64,000 nucleotides of DNA from Ustilago trichophora (taxonomy: Eukaryota > Basidiomycota > Ustilaginomycetes > Ustilaginales > Ustilaginaceae): positions 186,001 to 250,000 of the forward strand of contig OOIN01000017.1 in the NCBI GenBank assembly GCA_900323505.1, written 5' to 3'. Below the pieces are notes generated by a model. It did no database searches, had not been told where the DNA came from, and saw only the letters and a program-made list of their open reading frames with translations. The position numbers and the translations under genes were made by a program. Positions 59,747 to 64,000 of this stretch are shown piece after piece. Each line of letters opens with the position of its first letter. The stretch's first letter is position 1.

Positions 59747-61063
59747 ATGTCCGACAAATACGCAGCGCTCACTTCAGCGCCATTCTTTGTCATCCCAATC
59801 CTTCTTTCCCTCTCCATCCTCGCCGTCCCCATTCGCGCAGGTAAGCATGTGCAAGATCCCATGGAAGCACAGGCAAGCAGTTTTGGCTGGTTGGCAACAC
59901 GAAATTTCACCTATTGCCTATCTGATCAACCCGATCCTCCGGATAAGCCTCGAGGTGTCCAGCCCAAGTTCAACACGCACAGCCCGTTTAATTCGGGCGA
60001 GAAGAGATTGACGGGGATGGGAGATAGTGTAGTGGTACTGTATCATCCGGAGAAAACCAACAAGGCGATCGCCTGGTGTAATACTTTGGCAGCTTTTCAG
60101 AGTACAGAGAATGTCAAGTGCCACATAGCTTTGCCGACTTGCCAAAGATGCGATGCGGTTAGGCGGAAGGCTGGGTATTTGAAGGGAGGCGGAGGTTCGA
60201 ATGGGGTCGTGGAGGGTGGGACGAATGTTGAGAGGGATACGGGGAGCAAGGTTCCAAGTGGAAGGCAGGGCAACAACCACGCTTGGACGAAACGAGAGCC
60301 AGGAGCAACAGGAAAGAGAGGAGACCACGGCTTGACACCACGTCAAAAGCGAGGTCAGGGCGCTTACGATCCGAATGATGCTGGGGTCACTCTTCCGGAT
60401 CAGCATAATCCTGCTGCACCCGCTGTCCTGAACCCTCAGGCGAACGTCGCCCAGCCCCAACCATTACCACAGCCCCAGCCCCAGCCCCAGCCCCAGCCCC
60501 AGCCCCAGCCCCAGCCCCAGCCCCAGCCCCAGCCCCAGCCCCAGCCCCAGCCCCAGCCAGCACATCCCTCTCTCTCCTCTGACATCCCCGATGCCGACGA
60601 CCTTAATGATCCCGAGTTGGAAGCGGCGATTTCCGAATTTCAAGACTTCTGCGAGAACAAGCTGACGCTTGCCGTACGAGCCGATTGCCCTCTTCATACC
60701 GTGAGAAGTTGGGCGGATGAGCCTCCTTTTGACTTGCATCGGTTCTGTATGGAGTTACGTGGTACGGATGGGTCGACACTTCATACTAGGCCTGGTAGTG
60801 GTGGCTTTAGTCTCCATACCGGCGACGCTGATGTTGGTGCTGGTGAGGCCGGAAACGGTAACGATTCTCCGGCTGCACCTGTGGCACCAGGTAGTACGAA
60901 TCTTGCTGCTGGCGGTGGTGCTGGTGGCAACAACGGCGGTGGTGGGGGCGCAGATGCAGGTGCGGGTGGTCCAAAAGGCGCAGTGGATCCGAATGATCCT
61001 GTGGTGCCGCTTCCCGGTGGTGGGACAGCACCTGCGCAATCAAATCCTGCTAAGAAGCCATAA
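59747..61063 (+). CDS. Secreted protein with Pro-Gln repeat and Gly-rich tail (438 aa)
   Basis: Hydrophobic N-terminus (F-F-V-I-P-I-L-L-S-L-S-I-L-A-V-P) acts as signal peptide, cleavage near I-R-A-G. Two cysteine-containing regions (~57-140 with four to five Cys including C-Q-R-C, and ~300-345 with F-C-E-N, D-C-P and F-C-M-E) flank a Lys/Arg-rich segment with K-R sites and a (Pro-Gln)n tract at ~243-272 coded by CAGCCC hexamers. The C-terminus is Gly/Ala/Asn-rich. A GTAAGC directly after the signal-peptide codons could be a donor, but the frame reads through. Probably extracellular or cell-wall associated; no known family. Confidence 0.65.
   Translation: MSDKYAALTSAPFFVIPILLSLSILAVPIRAGKHVQDPMEAQASSFGWLATRNFTYCLSDQPDPPDKPRGVQPKFNTHSPFNSGEKRLTGMGDSVVVLYHPEKTNKAIAWCNTLAAFQSTENVKCHIALPTCQRCDAVRRKAGYLKGGGGSNGVVEGGTNVERDTGSKVPSGRQGNNHAWTKREPGATGKRGDHGLTPRQKRGQGAYDPNDAGVTLPDQHNPAAPAVLNPQANVAQPQPLPQPQPQPQPQPQPQPQPQPQPQPQPQPQPQPAHPSLSSDIPDADDLNDPELEAAISEFQDFCENKLTLAVRADCPLHTVRSWADEPPFDLHRFCMELRGTDGSTLHTRPGSGGFSLHTGDADVGAGEAGNGNDSPAAPVAPGSTNLAAGGGAGGNNGGGGGADAGAGGPKGAVDPNDPVVPLPGGGTAPAQSNPAKKP
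60470..60557 (+). repeat. CAGCCC hexanucleotide array (about 15 copies)
   Basis: Pure CAGCCC repeats coding (Pro-Gln)n inside the secreted protein gene. The six-base unit keeps the frame when copy number changes. Confidence 0.9.
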
Positions 61064-61687
61064 AAGCATACTTCTCGCTAAGCTAGTCACCATGTCGACG
61101 TTTGCGAATCTGTTCAGAGTCGATAGCGGCTCAGCGCAAGAGTCTACGACTTTTGCGTTCCTTTTTGTTGCCTCGGATTCAGATTTTCTTTTCTCATTAT
61201 TTTTTTCCTATTCTTTTTCGTTTTCTTTTTCAATTTTCATCTTTGAGTCCCATGCTAATTCCACGCCTCGTGCTTGCCCGTTCACCATCATCTGAGATAT
61301 TTGGAAGCACCTTCTTCGTCATGAAGAGGATTGAGGTTGCGACGCCTAACACCGCCATTTGAAATGATGATAGGACGAGAGGAGAAGCAGTATTTCATGG
61401 TATATCAACCCTCACCAATCGTGGAAAGTGAGGTGCCGACTTGTCTAGACGCGCATCAAGATCGCCCGCCAAAAACCGGCGGAGATGCTGAGCAAGCCGT
61501 GCAGCAAATTTGGCCAAATTCAGGGTCCAACCATTCACTCGATCTCAGCTGACGATTTTGCGCACCGACCACCTCTTCCATCATCAGAAACTTCTTTCGT
61601 GCTTCATCACTTCCTTTCCTTGTTTGGTTCCATCATCTATCCAGCCACCGTTCTTCGCTTTCTCTACCTCATTGAAACACCAGCAAG
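61064..61687. other. Intergenic, nothing recognised
   Basis: A T-rich tract at about 61185-61250 probably belongs to the 3' region of the preceding gene. The last 100 bp are pyrimidine-rich before the reductase start. Confidence 0.4.
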
Positions 61688-62710
61688 ATGTCGGACAGCA
61701 AACTCACCCTCCAATCAACCTATTCCTTGGGCGATGGTGTCGACATGCCCGTTTTGGGTTTTGGCGTGTACAAGAGCCCTGTCGACGTCACGGTTCGCTC
61801 GGTGACGACTGCGCTCAAGACCGGATATCGTCACATTGACAGTGCGCAGTACTACGAAAACGAGAAGGAGTAAGTCGTCAAACGTAGAGGGAGTCCTTGG
61901 AGAAGCTGAGTGCGAATACTGACAAGATCGCTGTGTTGTTATTTCGATGTAATAGGGTTGGAGATGCTGTTCGTGCTTGGTGTCTCGAGACGCACTCTTC
62001 TCGAAGGGATGTGTTTGTCACGACCAAGATCATTTTCCCGAAGGAGACGCAGGAGGAGACGCTCGAGTCGCTGCGAGAGTCTGTCAACAAGGTCAACCTC
62101 GATGGTAAGCTCACTTGGGCCCCATGACGATTTTACCATTTGTAACACGCACTGATTCTGTAACTTTTGTTGTTCGATTGCAGGTTACGTGGACTGCTTT
62201 CTGATTCACACGCCTACTTCGGGCCCTGCGGGACGCAAGCACCTCTGGGAAGCTCTCAAGGAACTCCAATCTGAAGGCAAGGCTGTGACGATCGGTGTTT
62301 CCAACTACGGCGTCAAGCACTTGCAAGAATTGATCGACCGCAACGAGAAGCCCGCCGTCAACCAGATCGAACTTCACCCCTGGTGTCAGCAGCGACCCAT
62401 TGTCGAGTTTTGCAAGAAGCACAACATTGTTCTGCAAGCCTACTGCCCGATTGTGCGCGGACAGCATGCGGACGATGCCGATGTGAAAAAGATTGCAGAC
62501 AAGCATAAGGTGGACTGGTCCCAGGTGCTTTTGCGATGGTCGCTGCAAAAGGGCTTTGTTCCGCTGCCCAAGTCTGATACCCCGAGCAGGATTGCAAGCA
62601 ACGCGGATCTGTACGGATTCGAGTTGGATGACGAGGATATGGCCACGCTGGATGGCAAAGATGAGGGTGCCAAGGGTGCTGTTGCTCCTAACCCTGTTGA
62701 TTGCGAGTGA
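61688..62710 (+). CDS. Aldo/keto reductase (285 aa, 3 exons)
   Basis: NADPH-dependent carbonyl reductase of the AKR superfamily, cytosolic. Exons 61688-61869, 61956-62104 and 62184-62710. The introns (GTAAGT..AATAG and GTAAGC..TTGCAG, 86 and 79 nt) restore one frame of 286 codons. Catalytic tetrad: Asp51 and Tyr56 in H-I-D-S-A-Q-Y-Y-E-N-E, Lys85 in T-T-K-I-I-F and His119 in F-L-I-H-T-P. Also typical are G-V-S-N-Y-G, N-Q-I-E-L-H-P and the cofactor motif P-L-P-K-S-D-T-P-S-R-I. Similar fungal enzymes reduce aldehydes or keto-sugars; the substrate cannot be read from sequence. Confidence 0.9.
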
Positions 62711-63192
62711 ACGCTATAAGGCGCAAGTGCTACATGTAGACATGACTATCAGTATCAACGATGGAATATACACATACACACACTTTTGAATCGGGTTTAA
62801 CAGTCCCGATTGAGATAAAAAAAGTACTGTTTCCTACGGAAGCAACGCAAGGCTGCAAACTGTGTTCGGAGGGCCAAATTGGTTGGCTTGCAGATTTGTG
62901 CATCCGCGATTTGGACAAGCCCGACAAAATTCTCCTCCTCCTCGGCCGTCGCTGCTAACATTAACTGATTTCGGCACAAGCTCTGTCAGTGTTGGTCTCA
63001 CCTTTGTTGTCTCTCTGACACCAACAATACTTGATTCCGAGAAAAGCTTTGCATCTCACCACAAAGCCTGGTTTGCCTTTGAATTGTCACGAGTAGACGC
63101 ATTGGAGAGGGAGAAGTAAACCTGGGAGATGGAGGCTGTGCACCGCCAAGCAGCTGGGCAGACGTAAGCACCGCACATGTACAGTAAACAGA

Positions 63193-63222
63193 CCCCCCCC
63201 CCCCCCAAAAAAAAAAAAAAAA
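63193..63222 (+). repeat. C14-A16 homopolymer junction
   Basis: Fourteen C directly followed by sixteen A, then further A-rich sequence. Exact lengths may be affected by sequencing. Confidence 0.8.
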
Positions 63223-63401
63223 GAAACAAAAAAGAAAAGAAACAGATTCTTCTTCGGAGGAAAGATGCTCTCTCTGGCGAATTCATGGCAGAACAATCAG
63301 TTGCCAGCACCAACCGTGTGGCTCGGTGCTCGTATCCCTACTTGTTTCCACCTTTTTCTTTCTTGGAAAATGTGTTTGACAATATTGTCAAGTCTTGAAT
63401 T

Positions 63402-63438
63402 GTGTTGTTGTTGTTGTTGTTGATGATGATGATGATGA
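63402..63438 (+). repeat. Trinucleotide microsatellite (TTG)n-(TGA)n
   Basis: About six TTG units run directly into about five TGA/GAT units. Confidence 0.8.
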
Positions 63439-64000
63439 GGACGGGGGATGTACTCGAACGTCGACAGGAGCGAATCACAAAAGCGCCCGACATGCCGAGC
63501 AAGATATGAATTGGCTGACTTCTCGGAACGCGATCCGCGTTTTTGTATTTTCTTAGCTCGCTTAGGCAACGGTTATCTTGAGTTTTGCCAGCAGATGCGC
63601 TCCGACTTTCTTCTGCTGCTTTGCTTTGCTTTGCTTTGCTCTGCTCGGATCAAAGTGATGCGCTCGCTTTTTGGGATTGTGATGCAGACCCACAGGTTGT
63701 TTCAGCAGCAGCAAGAGGTATGATTGAAGAGAAACAAGTTTTCAGTCTTGCCGCTTCCTGACCGTTTGACTGTTTGCGTTCCGGGTTTTGGAATCGCCTT
63801 ACAGTACACACGCCTGCGTTGGCTCCGACCCGATTGTGTTGTACTTGTGTGTAAAGCTTCTTCGATTGGCATCAACAGCACCGCTTCTTGAGTGTACCGC
63901 CTTTCAGGAACGTCTCTCGCACATGCACGAGGATGGTCTGGTGAAAAGATATTCAAAAGTCACAAGCAAACAGACACTTGCTCCCTTCTCCCCCCTTTCT

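Larger units (their letters stand above)
62711..64000. other. Intergenic end of window with simple repeats
   Basis: C14 followed by A16 at 63193-63222, (TTG)n then (TGA)n at about 63402-63438, and four TTTGC units at about 63619-63641. No gene was recognised on either strand; the right edge may be upstream sequence of a gene outside. Confidence 0.5.

Noticed and set aside
59823..59850. Intron donor directly after the signal peptide of the 59747 gene
   Set aside because: GTAAGC is a fair donor, but the frame stays open and no convincing acceptor-branch pair that improves the protein was found.
1..64000. CRISPR arrays, rRNA genes, bacterial-type operons
   Set aside because: No regularly spaced direct repeats or rRNA sequence were seen, and splice sites, TATA boxes and gene families point to a fungus.

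Overview
The window looks like a chromosome segment of a basidiomycete fungus, most probably a smut (Ustilaginomycotina). The evidence is a large cluster of intronless genes for secreted proteins, short introns of 79 to 104 nt in the housekeeping genes, a DIRS/Ngaro-type tyrosine-recombinase retrotransposon and a TOK-type potassium channel. The species is not determined, and the smut assignment is inference from cluster architecture.

Layout. (1) 1-316: 3' end of a plus-strand secreted-protein gene (family II). (2) 911-17,000: an array of small secreted proteins (family I, about 175-225 aa), all on the minus strand. Eight are intact, and two are broken: one is split by a 320-bp mobile element and one has two frameshifts. 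A C-terminal remnant is also present. (3) 18,293-23,285: a PIF/Harbinger-like DNA transposon with AT-rich terminal inverted repeats, a DDE transposase, a Myb/SANT partner gene carrying an in-frame TGA, and a fragment resembling the N-terminus of MCM4. A decayed family I copy lies just beyond it. (4) 25,473-46,240: ten plus-strand genes of family II (about 320-430 aa). (5) 46,969-52,071: conserved genes (TOK-like K+ channel, mitochondrial adenylate kinase, short-chain dehydrogenase). (6) 52,851-58,110: a complete YR retrotransposon with the order A1-gag-pol-B1A2B2. (7) 58,580-62,710: two secreted low-complexity proteins and a three-exon aldo/keto reductase. The last 1.3 kb holds only simple repeats.

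The two secreted families are the core of the window. Every intact member has an N-terminal signal peptide, no intron, and no cysteine at all after the signal peptide (about 4,700 residues by hand count). They are probably host-directed effectors of a biotroph; that role is inferred from context, not from a recognised domain. The array is full of mobile-element scars: four solo LTRs (three with exact 5-bp target duplications) and eight solo units of two related split-direct-repeat families. One of those families is the same repeat that terminates the complete YR retrotransposon at 52,851-58,110. These dispersed copies are plausible substrates for the unequal recombination that expanded and scrambled the cluster.
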